Notes: generated from the sequence alone by a model not told the origin. A stretch of DNA of 64,000 nt from Diphasiastrum complanatum (GCA_029204225.1 CM055097.1:70434252-70498251); one strand, 5' to 3'. Counted from the stretch's first letter, positions 49,185 to 60,749 are shown. A program made the numbers and translations.

Positions 49185-50235
49185 TCATGTTTTCACATGA
49201 TGACATGGGTGGAGGACACTTCTCTACAGATATTACTGTTCGCAAACTTTTGCAATCCGGTTGTTGGTGGCCTACGCTTCATAAGGACACAGAAAATTTT
49301 ATTCAGACATGTGATGTCTGCCAGCGAGCACGACGTCCTACTCGACAGAATTATGAATCCTTACATCCAGTTTTATCGCAAGCATCGTTTGAAAAATGGG
49401 GACTGAATTATGTTAGTCCTATTCATCCCGCTACGTAAGGATCTCAGGCTCGATACATTATCGTCGCAACAGATTATATGACCAAGTGGGTTGAAGCCAA
49501 AGCTGTCAAAGTGGCTGATGCGAAATCTACGGCCAAGTTTCTATATGAAAATATTATAATCAGATTTGGATGTCCGATCGAAATTGTCAATGATCGGGGT
49601 ACACACTTGTTAATCAAACAATAAAGTATTTACTAGAAGATTTTTTTGTTATACACAAATTTAGTACTCCCTATTATCCCAGAGGGAATGGCCAAGCTGA
49701 ATCTTCCAATAAGATTCTCTGCACCATTATGACAAAGACAATTGAAGCAAGTCGGTCTGATTGGGAGCATAAACTGTATGCAGCATTATGGGCATTCAGA
49801 ACCGCTTACAAAAATAGTACAAATCAAACACCTTTTCAACTGATTTATGGTCAAGATGTTGTTATGCCAATGTTGTTATGCCCATCTTTACGCATAGCAG
49901 CAACGGAACGATTAAATGATGATCAGTCTTTACAACTTCATCATGAAGTGTTGCACAAATTATGTGAAACCCAATTGATGACAGCTCATGCCTTAGCAGC
50001 AGAGAAAGCCTGCCGCAAGGCATGGCACGATCGTCGATTGCACAAGAAAGATATGGAAGCAAGAGATCTTGCATTGATGTACAAAACCAAGCTGATCAAG
50101 GGTAAGTTGAAGTTTATTGGTAAAGGCCCGTATAAAGTGAAGGAAATTCTAAACTATGGCGCAATAATTCTTGAGCACTTGGATGGAAAACGATTTAATA
50201 CTCCGGTAAATGACAGTCGATTATGCAAGTTTTGA
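49185..50235 (+). pseudogene. gypsy E integrase
   Basis: After a frameshift at 49185 the HHCC zinc domain reads HDDMGGGHFSTD and TCDVCQRARRPT. The core follows with VATDYMTKWVEAKA (Asp 1) and IVNDRGTH (Asp 2); a second shift near 49610 leads to YPRGNGQAESSNKIL (Glu). The C-terminal part (49729-50235) is open to its natural stop, with LWAFRTAYKNSTNQTPFQLIYG, a helical stretch, and GPYKVKEILNYGAIILEHLDG, the usual post-core domain. All three catalytic residues survive; the frame does not. A stop at 49438 also interrupts it. Confidence 0.88.
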
Positions 50236-50699
50236 CAGTCTGCTCCGCCAGTTCAGCAAGTCTGATCTCAATATATTTTTTCATTTTATTTGTTTTTCAA
50301 TTTTTTGTTTTCAGTATTTAATTTGTTGACTTTTTTTTGGAAAAAGACAACTAAAAAAAAAACAAGAAAAAGAGAAAAAAAAAATAAGGAAAGACTGATG
50401 AGCAAAAGTCAAGAAGTCATCAACATAAGGAAAAGGAAGCACAGTATTTTTTTATGGAAAATGACTTAGAAAACTACTGTTTTGGGCAGATTTGGCCAAT
50501 ACAGTATTAGAAACCTTCGTTGAGCTCTCAGACTGTACATCCACCCTTTATTTATCTAAATTGAGGTGGGCGAAGGTTTCTGACAAGAGTTCAATTTTTG
50601 AGTCAGGCGAATGTTCAGTGATATGACATTTTGGGAACCTTCGCCGACCTGTTAGATCATCTTAAAATGTCAAAATTAGGTTGTCCATAGGTTCAGATT
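50236..50699. other. Non-coding spacer after integrase
   Basis: Poly-T/poly-A rich from 50270 to 50400, followed by imperfect repeats of GGYGAAGGTTTC/GGAACCTTCGCC in both orientations (about 50510-50645), which could fold. No ORF of note. Confidence 0.45.
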
Positions 50700-53241
50700 G
50701 TGAAAAAATACATTTATGACAACATGATTCTTCCTAGCACAAGCATGGTCACTCAATGGATGACCCTTGTGGAGCCTCTACTTACTGCAAAGGGTATCAT
50801 GAGAGAGCCTTTTCGGAATGCATCAATATGGATTTCATCCATCTTGCCTTCAGTACGTGGAAGGAAGAGAAATCCAAGTTTTATATCACCTTCCAAGGAG
50901 CCACACACAAAGTGCGCGTCATTGAGGCTGCACTTGCAGCTATAGGAATCTCATCCGGTACACAAGCCTCACCCAATCACAAGCACACCAAACAGGCCAT
51001 CAAGCCATACATTGACCTCACCAACGATCTGCACTGGACTAATGATGGCTACCTTCTAGAAGCCATCACTGAGCCTTCCATCCACGCCGCTGTCCAGTTG
51101 TTGGCAACCTCAGGAAAGACCGCATCACGTCTCAAATCCTTCACAGGATAGTGGAGTACACATGGTTGAGATGGCAAAGGTTGGTTGGAAAAGACTATAT
51201 GGAGCAAATCGAAAGGCAATTTCTTCAAGGCAAGGGAATGTCATTGGTGAGCATATTGAGGTTTGCTATGAAATTAAGAGGGGTGGTTTAAATTAGGCTT
51301 GATACTCATCTTCACTACTCTACTTCATGTTGGATGGAATTTTTGGAATCTATCTTTTGCTTTATGATCGTGACATTGTTTTTACTAACTTTAGTGGAAG
51401 GCCGAGATCAAGCATTGATGAAATCTTCTAGGATCTAAGTTGGCCAAAGCCCCTCTTGAACCATATAACTGGTTCAAGACTATTTCTGGTGAGCTCAAGC
51501 GAGCTATTAAGGCCAATACAAAATAGCAGTTTGTCGCTGGCTCTCTATTGTCCCTCTTAGCCGCTTCTCACTTAGAAAACAGAATCCATGCTTCCACCTC
51601 GATTCTGTGCTTTCAGTTATGAAGAAGCACCAGCCGGGTCATCTCATCAGGCCTCAAATTCTCATAGTCATCGTTGTCCACACAGCGAGATCGTAATTCC
51701 TGACTCGCCTTCTGCGTCATGATGTCGCACTAGGCATACCTCGTCAGCTGTCCTTCCACCCCTTGCTGCTGTTCGCACTGAACTTTCCATTCCTCTTGCC
51801 TCTGATGTTTCCCTCACCTCTGCTCTCATACAAGGACAGTCTGTGACCATTGGACCTACCATTCCCATCACAGCTGCCCAGGCCGCCTCACCCCCACACA
51901 CCGAAACAACCTCACCCAGCACACAATTCTTCATGGATATGTTCGATGATTCCGACCCCCTTGGGGCCACCGAAATCTTTGAAATGCCCCAGAGCCCAAT
52001 GCCCTTTGAACCCCAATCCCATGAAGAGGATTCGGGCATATCCATGAATCTACTATTGGTATTGAAGATGCCAGTCAGCAACCACCCACATAGGATAGCC
52101 CAGCCATACTTCAGGTCGACACAGCTATAAAGTCACCAAAGCAGTTCGACGCCATGGTGCCTGAAGGGTTTGAAGAAGAGGATACTTTTGAAGAAGAAGA
52201 GACCTTGGCACCTATTCCACGCCTACTAAGGACATACCATCAGGGTCTCCTGCTGCTGCCACCTCCACAACCGTCGATTCTGGTGATGCTCTAGGGTTAG
52301 TTTCAAGCCTTGGGCAAGTGATCCAGTCTATGTTGGATAAGAATAAGGAAATGGAGTAGAAGATCTCTGATCTAGGATCTGAAAACACTCTGATCAGTCA
52401 GAAAATTGTCCAACTGGATCGAGAGGTGAAGATAGGCAAGCAACATGAAGAAAAGGCTGAAAGAGAAAAGACATTGGTCCAGCAACAAGCTGATCGCTTG
52501 GAAACCTACATCAGCTCCCTGCAAAACGCCCTGACAACCGCACAGGATCAGGTAGATAAGGCAGTGCAAGATGCCAAGCAACAGGTGCAGCTGCTAAGGG
52601 GCAATTACAGATGGCCGAACAAGATCGCACATGGCTTCAAGGTGAATTGGATGCGACCACCCTTGAGCGTGATGTCTATCTGCAAACACAAATACCCGAT
52701 CATCCGGTCACACCGACGGAGATTGTGTATTTGTTCAAGAAAGTGAAAACATACAAATTGGCCAATCATCCATCAGCCTTACAGCGGGAACATTTCAGTG
52801 GACTTCCACCGGGCCTTACAAGCATATCAGAGAGAGTATGTCCACTCTCCAGATCCAACGGTGCGACAATCGGCAATGTTTGTAAAAGATCTGACTCTAT
52901 TGGCGTCATTGGCAACCAAGTGGGACGATTGCCTTCCTACCCTGGCATTCAATCCAAATAAGTTGATGGCCTCAGAGCAAATCAAAGATCAGCTGCCGAT
53001 TGCTTGACTGTATTTCCGTGCGGCTATGATGGGAGGCTCTTTCCAATCCCGCTTCACCTCATGGACAACTTCCAAGTGGATTGCCGGAGCCCACCGTTGC
53101 TTCCAACTACATAATTTGGATTTCAATACTGCACACCTTGACTTTGTGGAGAAGGTGCAGTATCATTTAATTAAGATTCGGCGCAAAGCCAATAAAAGTC
53201 CCCAATAACTGCATATTGCAGGTGTCGTGGGACCGCCACCA
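50700..53241 (+). pseudogene. Extra coding region of gypsy E between integrase and 3' LTR
   Basis: A degenerate protein-like region, same strand as pol. 50756-51151 is open for 131 codons (MDFIHLAFSTWKEEKSKFY, THKVRVIEAALAAIGISS). Protein-like sequence continues in shifted frames (KDYMEQIERQFLQGKGMSLV) to ~51290. A Pro/Thr/Ser-rich stretch with open frames lies at 51840-52130, and an acidic one near 52150. 52360-52590 is a clear coiled coil (EKTLVQQQADRLETYISSLQ), followed by FHRALQAYQREYVHSPDPTV (52798-53007). I know no family for it. The layout, globular then Pro-rich then coiled coil, resembles a structural rather than an enzymatic protein. It may be a Gag-like or envelope-position ORF, or a captured gene. 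Confidence 0.5.
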
Positions 53242-53258
53242 GTTTTGGTGGGAGATAT
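53242..53258 (+). other. Polypurine tract of gypsy E
   Basis: GTTTTGGTGGGAGATAT lies directly before the 3' LTR; its GGTGGGAGA core is the expected plus-strand primer. Confidence 0.6.
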
Positions 53259-54000
53259 TGTTGGAGGGTTTGCGGATCCCAAGGCAACTCTAACCCTAGT
53301 TAATAAGTGAGAGGGATTTGGCACCCCGCGTGTGTAAGTCCAACCCAATGATCACATAGTTATTTGATTAATTAGAATGTTAATCAAAGGACTTTAGGCC
53401 TTTTTGCAGGACCTTTAATGTCATAGGGCCTAAATGTCAAGTTAGTGAATAAATTTGGATTTCCCTCCAGTTTTGATGGTTCCCACACTTTTTTAAATTT
53501 GAATAAGAAGAGAGGCAAGATTGGACCAATAGGATTCAAAGGCCAGGGTCCTCCTCTCTACTATAAAAAGGGACCAACTCGAGTTGCTCCTGATGTTCAT
53601 TTCCTCATTTCAATAAAAACACATTGTTCTCTTTAAAAATGGATTGATGAATGTCCTTGCTCTTCCTCTCTTTTCCTCCATTTCTCATGCTTTCTTTGGA
53701 TTTTGCTAATTGTTGGATCTGATCATTATTGGGATTGCTATTTCTTATGCTTTTTGTGAGAGAGAAAGGGAGAGAGAGAAGAGTAAGTTTCTATCATTGT
53801 TGTGGATTTAGGGTTAATGGATGTAGTGTTAATTCTTAGCGTTAATGGATGTAGTGTTAGATCCTCCATTCATGTTGAAATCTGGACTAAACTATCGCTC
53901 TCATGGGAACGAAACTACGCATGACAACTAACTCCGTCTCTTTGATGCTAGATTGACTAGATCTTGGATTCAGGTTAGGAAAGGAAAGAAACCCACTACA
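53259..54000 (+). repeat. 3' LTR of gypsy E
   Basis: 742 bp from TGTTGGAG to CACTACA. Same TATA (CTACTATAAAAAGGG) and AATAAA signals as the 5' copy. Followed by the target duplicate GGTTC. Confidence 0.9.
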
Positions 54001-54005
54001 GGTTC

Positions 54006-55200
54006 ATACCATAATGCTTTAAACTCTGTGGCCAAGCCTTCTGAGTTTTTCTTCACTTGACACCTTTTGCCACTCAGATAGGTATGGAACCCTCCACAAC
54101 ATCTTCATCTGGAGGCCGCATTGCAACGCACTTGTCCAACACAACTTCTCTACATGGGATGAATTCAACCAGAGGTGCATTAGCTTTTCGCCCAGAAAAC
54201 CTCCGGGGTAATAACTCTACATCCATTTTGATCTTATTGACCGAAGTTGATACAGATAAATCGAAAGTGATTGGCAAGGATTGTGGCCAAAAAGCCTCTT
54301 GGCTATACATTGATCTTAATAACATTTTTTCTTTGGAAAGATATTCGACAAGTTTAATGGTTTCCACCACACATGCATCATTGTGATCCTTGTATTCTGG
54401 AAACACTCATGAACAACAAATAATCAATAAAGGACATTATTCCTTTCATTTCATGATCCAGATCCTTTGTGGATGCTAGAAAGATGGCTTCATCTTTTGA
54501 AGGTACATGCTTTTCCAAAATCCCACGCATTAGGGCTAGCCCTTTTGAAGACTGTCCACGTTGCCTGAATGTGCCAATCTTTCCATGAAACTTCTACACA
54601 ATGGAATAACGTGCCTCAGCAATTATTTGCCAAACCATTCCATGGGAGATTCCCAACAGATTCTGATATGCTTTTATGCATACAGCTTTACCATCCAATG
54701 TAGGTTGAAAGCGCAATTTGGGTTCCTTCAAAATATCAAACATTGTGTTTGACATTTCTCGTCTATAAAAAAACATTTCAACATCTGCAATAACTGATTA
54801 TGCTTGTCAGCTCCTCGTTTTCTCTGCACACCTAGTCGCAAGTCTTCACATTCTTTGTAGGTGATTTGTCGAATGCACAACTTACTACAACATGGTTGCA
54901 TCAATGTTTCCTTTATATTTTTTGACGATAAAACATATTCTACTTTTTTTGGTGCAACATAAGCAAGCACATGCTTTCTTTTGAAACTTTGAGTTCCAAA
55001 GGTTGTTGGACATACTTGAGGCTCTCTTTGTAGATCTTCAAAAACTTCATCTGCTTGTGACCATCTTGATCTTGTAGGATCGTTTGTCGTATTAGTATTA
55101 TGTAATATGTTGCTTGTGTAATAATGTTAATCGAATTTCAAAAAATCTAAATAAGAGCGGGTGGATGCATTTGCACTTGCCAAAATTGACAAATTCAGTG
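54006..55200 (-). pseudogene. Transposase-like degenerate gene (unassigned family)
   Basis: Minus-strand frames give, in order: CSKLCIRQITYKECEDLRL (54970-54728), then in a shifted frame TLDGKAVCIKAYQNLLGISHGMVWQII (54776-54594), which has a helix-turn-helix shape, then FHGKIGTFRQRGQ near 54575 and acidic lines to ~54400, and a final fragment to 54074. The order 'Cys-rich, C-x-x-A-x-x-LLGIS helix, HG-x-x-G' resembles uncharacterised DDE-type transposase proteins of eukaryotes, but I cannot name the family. At least two frameshifts make it inactive. It abuts the gypsy E insertion, so E may have landed inside it. Confidence 0.4.
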
Positions 55201-55234
55201 TACAATTTGTTTGAATGCCGATTTGAAAATGACG

Positions 55235-55933
55235 TCATTTATTTTTGTTGCTCTCAATAGCCTCTCCAACATCCTCCGCACCTGTAAGAATATCTGAGTT
55301 GTATGCTAATGCAGATGTACTACAAGTAACCACATCCTCGGCATCTGTTAAGATATCTAAGTTATACACTGATTCTGACATATTACGACTATGAGAAATA
55401 TCTTCGATTCTTGTCAAGATATCCGAGTAATAGTTACTTGTCAATGATCTTGTTGGATTGTAGTTGACAGATCTGTTTTCAATATCTTCTACACCACTTA
55501 CATAATCTGAATTATATACTGATCTTGTCGACGTTTTTTGGATGCTACCCCTTTTTGAACCACTAAGCTGGCAGGCCAACATTTTATTGATGTTGCTCAT
55601 TTTTGAACCATTAGAATAACATGTAAAGCACTCACTTAATGGTTTAGTAAACGATACATGTTTTCTCATTTTAGAGTGCAAAGACAGTTTTGACAAACAC
55701 CAAATCATTATTTGGTTTTGTTTGTAGAAAGGGCCTTTGTCATCTGCCATGGCATTCACAATATTTCCTTCGGTTATAATTGAACTCAACTTCACGATAA
55801 CAAGCACGTTTTTTTCACTAGGATAGTAGCCTTTGAATTTAGCAGTGCAAACTACTACCCCTTGAGAATCCATACAATCAACAATGTCATCAATGTTGTA
55901 TAATTGACAGTTGGCAAGAACGAGTTCATTCAT
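55235..55933 (-). CDS. 232-residue ORF with four internal repeats, unknown function
   Basis: Uninterrupted frame from ATG at 55933. Residues 1-100 read as a compact domain (VLANCQLYNIDDIVDCMDSQGV, KNVLVIVKLSSI, QNQIMIWCLSKLSL) of the kind seen in N-terminal parts of plant transposon proteins. Residues ~145-225 hold four imperfect ~28-residue repeats with the core YNSDILTGAEDV (variants YNSDYVSGVEDI, YYSDILTRIEDI, YNLDILTDAEDV). It lies upstream of and on the same strand as the transposase-like pseudogene, so the two were probably one gene. No frame break in 233 codons is notable next to the broken downstream part. Confidence 0.45.
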   Translation of the reverse strand: MNELVLANCQLYNIDDIVDCMDSQGVVVCTAKFKGYYPSEKNVLVIVKLSSIITEGNIVNAMADDKGPFYKQNQIMIWCLSKLSLHSKMRKHVSFTKPLSECFTCYSNGSKMSNINKMLACQLSGSKRGSIQKTSTRSVYNSDYVSGVEDIENRSVNYNPTRSLTSNYYSDILTRIEDISHSRNMSESVYNLDILTDAEDVVTCSTSALAYNSDILTGAEDVGEAIESNKNK

Positions 55934-56239
55934 GTCAACAATATCTGCATTATTTCACAAGATCTTTTTTGCAAACATGTTTCATTTGATTTAGCAGTTA
56001 AGACATTTTCAAATGTAACCGCCTCTTTCCAAAAAAATAAAACAATTGGAGTTACATCTTTTCTTGAGCAGTCCATGTAGTGACCCTGAAAAAATAATAT
56101 AGGTACACTTTACATTAGGATTTGCAATACTATGTATAATTAGCAATACTATGAAACTGTAATAAATAATGCCAAATAGCTATTGAAAGTAAAATTAACA
56201 AAATTATTATAAAACTATAACAAAATTATGAAACAATTA
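55934..56239. other. No gene recognised
   Basis: AT-rich flank. GAACATGTTTCATTTGATTT-like sequence continues the style of the preceding gene, but with stops. Confidence 0.35.
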
Positions 56240-56660
56240 TAGCCCTTAAATCTTGTCCTTTGGTCGGTGGCCCTTAGCCCATAGCCCTTTTTCTTGTCCC
56301 TAGGCCCTTAGCCCTTCGCCCTTAGCATTAGCACTTGGCCCTTAACCCTTAGCCCTTAGACCTTCATCAACCTTAGCACTAGGCCCTTATCCCTTGGCTC
56401 TTAACCTTAGCCCTTGGCCCTTAAACCTTGCCCTTAGCCTTAACCCTCGGCCCTCGACCCTCGGCCCTAGCCCCTAGCCCTTGGCTAGGCCCTTGGCCCT
56501 TGGCCCTAGTCCTTATCCCTTGGCCGATGGCTCTTGGTCCTTCGTCATTGGCAGTGGTCTTTACCCTGTAACCCTTAGTCCTAGCGCTAAGGCCCTTAGT
56601 CATTAGCCATTGGTCCTTCACCCATCGCCCTTGGCCTTTCGATCTTAGTCCTTGAGCCCT
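56240..56660. repeat. Degenerate heptamer array, GCCCTTR
   Basis: About 420 bp built of imperfect GCCCTTA/GCCCTTG units with drifted spacing (6-8 bp) and inserts. ORFs across it (Gly/Gln/Lys/Pro-rich) are artefacts of the repeat. It is not the plant telomere repeat CCCTAAA. Confidence 0.75.
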
Positions 56661-56690
56661 TTGTCTTTAGCGCTTTAAGATCCTTTGTTT

Positions 56691-56712
56691 ATATATATAT
56701 ATATATATATAT
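56691..56712. repeat. (AT)11 microsatellite
   Basis: 22 bp of alternating AT just after the heptamer array. Confidence 0.95.
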
Positions 56713-57449
56713 TCAACTTTTAGTATTTATTTTTTAATTTTTAGATTCGTTATTATATCTATTTTTAGATTATTATTATTTTTAGATTTGAATTATAGGT
56801 TTTTGAAATTTTTACTATTTATATTTGATTTTGAGTTTGTTTTAATTCTAAGTTTTATTTTTAATTTTTATTATGTTTTGTTTTTTTAATTTTTAGATTT
56901 TTTTTTTTGGGATTTTTGCATTTTCAAAGATTTGGTTTTTAATATTTAAATTTGTTTTATAGTTTTATAGTTTTTATTATAAATTTCTTTTATATTTTTT
57001 TGAATTTTTGTTATTCATTTTTTAATTGTTATTAACTTTAAGTTTTCAGTAATTTTTTTGGTATTATATTCTGTTTTTTTTTGTTTTTAGGTTGTTTTTA
57101 GGTTGTTTTTAGGTTGTTTTTAGTTTTTTTGGCGATATAGTTTGTTTTTAGTTCTGACAATCTATTGTTTCAAGGTTTAGGCAATATAGTTATGAGGAGA
57201 AATGAGGAGAGGCCATTAAGTTCAAATATTTATCCCATAAGCATTTAGTTAAGCATGGAATTTTTCCAAGCTATATATTGAAACTTAAAATAGTGTTTTT
57301 CTCAACAATTGTAGCCAATCTTTTATTTAAATGGGTTTTAAATAAAAAAAAATTTAGTTCGAAATCATAAATATACACGTTACTGACACGTGGAATCCCA
57401 TAATCAATCTTGGAAAGTGACTAGGGCATAAGTAGGGGGTCTTGAATAG
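56713..57449. repeat. T-rich low-complexity stretch
   Basis: Long runs of T and TTTAG words on the plus strand. GTTTTTAGGTTG occurs as about three tandem 12-mers at 57087-57125. No coding content. Confidence 0.6.
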
Positions 57450-59470
57450 TTTTTTTTGTTGGATTTTAAAATTTTTGTTGGCCACCTCCATCCGCCACAA
57501 CGGATGGAAATAATAAAAGAAATTAGATATTGAAATTTTTTCTAGGTGGAAGAGTCCTATCCGCCGCAGTAAATGGCTTCCACTAGAATTTTCGGGGATT
57601 TCATCGGATTTTTGCGAATTTAATTTTCGGGGATTTCCAGAGATTTTCTTTGATTTTCGAAATTTTTTATTTTATTTTATTTTTGAGGATTTCGGGGGGT
57701 TTTTGGGAAGCCATCAGCTGCGGCGGATGGCTTTCTCCAAAAATTTTAAGTTGTTTTCAGGATCTTCGCGGTCTTGATGGATTTTCCTTATCCTCGTGAT
57801 CTTAGTGGATTTCATGATTTTCGAAATATTCGTAGTCTTCACGTATTTTCGGGACCTTCGCGGATCCTCATAATTTTCGGAATTTTTCGAGGTATTCGGA
57901 GTCTTTCAAGATTTATTCGTGATTTTTTGGAGATTTTCCGGATTTGAAATTTTTTAAGAGTTGTCCATCCGCCACGACGGATGGTTTTTCACATTATTGA
58001 TTTTTATTCATGATTTTCTAGACTTATTTGGCATTTTCTGGATTTCCGAATTTTTGTATTCAGGGTGTTTTGATATTTATTCGCGATTTTTTTGAAATTT
58101 CTTAGGGGTTGTCCATTCGCCGCATGTCTATCCACCGCGGCAGATAGGTTTTCGCATTATCGGATTTTTTTTGTAATTTTTGGATTTATTCGACGTTTTC
58201 TGGGTTTTCGAATTTATTCATTTTTTGTATGTATTCACGATGTTTCGGGATTTATTCATGATTTTTTGGGGAGTTTTCAAATTTAAAATTTTTTAAGGGT
58301 TGTCCATCTACCGTAGGTCCATCCGCGGTGGCGAATGGTTTTCCACATTATCGATTTTTTTTCTTAATTTTCTGAATTCGGCGTTCTATGTGTTTCCGGA
58401 ATCATTCGAGATTTTTCCAAGTATTCGAGGTGTTTCGAAATTTATTCGTGATTTTTTTGGGATTTTTCGAATTTAAAATTTTTTAGGAGTTGTCCATCCG
58501 TCGCGGCAGATGGACTGAAATCCAAATTTATTTTTTCACAAATTGATATTTAATGATTTTTCTTAAAAATAAAGTCTGTTTGAGAAATAGTAAATTCTTG
58601 TTTAAAAAACAATTTTACATTGAAATTTTTTTAGGGGGGTCCATCTGCCGCGACGGATGATTTTTCACACTATTGGTTTTTTTTCATGATTTTCTGAATT
58701 TATTTGACATTTTTTGGGTTTCTACATTTATTTGAGATTTTTCGAGGTATTCGGAGTGGTTTGGGATTTATTCACGATTTTTTCGCGATTTTTTGGATTT
58801 GAAATTTTTTAGGGATTGTCCATCCGCCACGTGTCCATCTGTCACGTCGGAAGGTTTTCCACATTATCGATTTTTTTTTTGTAATTTTCTGGATTTATTA
58901 AACATTTTTTGGTTTTTCGGAATTATTCGAGATTTTTTGAGGTATTCATCAAGGTGTTTTGGGATTTATTCGCGATTTTTTTGAGATTTTTCGGATATAA
59001 AATTTTTTAGGAGTTGTCCATCCGCCCCACGGCGGATGGACCGGAATCCAAATTTTATTTTTTCACAAATTAATTTTTAATGATTTTTCTTATAAATAAA
59101 GTCTGTTTGAGAAATAATAAATTCTTATTAAATAAAATATGTTTACATTGAAAAAAATTTAGGGAGGTCCATCCGCCGCGGTGGATGGACCTTCATCTAA
59201 TGTTTTTTAGAAATAATATGTGATCATTCATCCACTGATGTTTACCCTATACAAAATCGAAAGAAGTTTCAATTCTATAGTTTTTTAAGAAGACCAAAAA
59301 AAACAAAGAAAAATAATAGAGAAAACCATCCGCCCTCCCCCCTACCTCTCTCTATCTCTCTATGTCTCTCTCTTCCTAGCATATTCGAGCTATCAAAGTT
59401 TATCTAAGAGGGGGAGGGTCTATCCGTCGTGGCAGATGGACCTCCATCCAAAATATTTTTTAATAAATTT
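57450..59470. repeat. Tandem array of ~150-200 bp units with a near-palindromic core
   Basis: Each unit has TTTTTTAGGRGTTGTCCATCC followed by a GC-rich near-palindrome (consensus GTCCATCCGCCGCGGCGG then ATGGAC) and a T-rich tail with GGATTTATTCGCGATTTTTT. Copies start near 57952, 58100, 58290, 58480, 58630, 58806, 59006 and 59155; older cores lie near 57486, 57548, 57706 and 59418. The core at 59166-59191 is a 26-bp palindrome with one mismatched pair. A longer period is visible: 58495-58650 and 59020-59175 share an extra AAATAAAGTCTGTTTGAGAAAT block, ~525 bp apart. Confidence 0.8.
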
Positions 59471-59853
59471 TATTTTAGGACTAATAAAAGTTAGAAACTA
59501 ATACTGTTGAATAACTAATTGAGGTAAAAAATTTAATGGAAACTTTTTTCTAAAAAGTTGTGAATAGATTTCAACTTTTTTTTTTAAGAGCCTTAAATCT
59601 CCTTCCTAAGTATTGCCATTATTGGAGGGTCTGAAAGTCTTTTGGGGGCTTGAATCCCCCTCCAAGCTGCCTAACCTCAAGGCTACTCCTTCCTCAACAT
59701 ATTTTCAAAAATACATATACATCAGGTAAACGAGAATAAAAAACGACCTCTTAAAAATTATCTGCAACTACTTGAACAAAAGCCTCTCAGATACAAGTTT
59801 GGATTAGAATAACATAGATTGAAATGGCTCAGCTTATATAGTATTCCTAAGTT
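59471..59853. other. No gene recognised
   Basis: AT-rich sequence between two tandem arrays. Confidence 0.4.
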
Positions 59854-60275
59854 GTGTACAGCTCATCAATCCATGACTGCGTTTCTCAGTTCTGCACAAC
59901 TCATCAAGTCATGTTACATTTTTCATTTTTCTCTTGTTTGTGTACAGCTCATCAATCTTTGTTTGCGATTCTCAGTTTGTATACAGCTCATCAATCCATG
60001 TCTTCACAAAGCCAAGTTACGTTTTTCTTTTTTCTCTTGTTTGTGTACAGCTCATCAATCCTTGTCTGCGATTTTCAATTTGTGTATAGCTCATCAATCC
60101 ATGTCTTCACATAGTCAATCGACGTTTTTAATTTTTCTCTTGTTTGTGTACAACTCATCAATCCAAGTCTTCACAAACCAAGCGACATTTTTCATTTTTT
60201 TTTTTGTTTGTGTATAGCTCATCAATCCTTGTTTTCTCATCAATCAGTTTGTGTACAACTCGTCAATCCATGCCA
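59854..60275. repeat. Nine-copy array of GTGTACAGCTCATCAATCC
   Basis: The 19-bp word or close variants start near 59854, 59893, 59939, 59979, 60043, 60082, 60146, 60210 and 60251. Spacing alternates mostly between ~39 and ~64 bp, so a short and a long unit form a higher-order repeat. The long spacer holds CTTCACAAAGCCAAG and TTTTTCTTTTTTCTCTTG. Confidence 0.8.
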
Positions 60276-60749
60276 TAGGTTTCTCATTTGTTTCATTGTT
60301 TAAGTCCTATTGTTAATTTGAATAAACTCCATAAATATTGCTCTAGTTTTGAACTTTATATTTTAGAAGTGCTAGTCTCAATTGTCTTGATGCTCTAAAG
60401 ACCTCTTAGTTTTTTAGCCTCCCTTTTTGTCTGATAAAAAAGGGGGTCAAGGCACTTTTGTTGTTTGCAAATGGCATCGTCAACTGCTGTTGTTGTGAGA
60501 AGATTCTTTTGTGCTCCTCAGCTCAAGTGACAATGGCCATCATGTCGTTCCTTCAACATGGAGGTTGATTTTCTCTCCTTGGAGCAGTCCTGAATTTTTC
60601 GGATTTTTTCGGAATATATTCGGGTTTTTTAACAGGGACTAACGTGGATTTTTTCGAGATTTTTCGGGATCTTTTCAAGATTTCTTCGCGGATTCGGAAT
60701 TTTTTCATGGTTTCGTGATCTTCGTTTAATTCAATATCTTTTCGAGATC
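60276..60749. other. No gene recognised
   Basis: Mixed sequence; GATTTTTTCGG-type words of the next array begin near 60590. Confidence 0.35.

Larger units (their letters stand above)
46918..54005 (+). mobile_element. Ty3/gypsy element E, flanked by a 5-bp target duplication
   Basis: Both LTRs (46923-47681 and 53259-54000) start TGTTGGAG. The five bases before the left LTR (GGTTC, 46918-46922) are repeated after the right LTR (54001-54005), so the insertion ends are intact. The interior order is reverse transcriptase, RNase H, integrase, then a ~2.5-kb extra region. Primer site, gag and protease are missing: readable RT sequence begins within about 10 bp of the left LTR. Pol has about three in-frame stops and three frameshifts. 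LTRs differ by ~5% by eye plus a 17-bp indel. The extra coding region after integrase occupies the place where envelope-like or additional ORFs occur in some gypsy lineages. Confidence 0.9.

Noticed and set aside
56421-56621. Minus-strand Gly/Gln/Lys-rich ORF
   Set aside because: It is the translation of the GCCCTTR heptamer array.
56240-56660. Interstitial telomere sequence
   Set aside because: The unit GCCCTTR is not the plant telomere CCCTAAA nor a permutation of it.
59854-60275. CRISPR-like array of regularly spaced 19-bp repeats
   Set aside because: Spacing alternates, spacers are themselves repeated, repeats vary, there is no cas gene, and the context is a plant genome.
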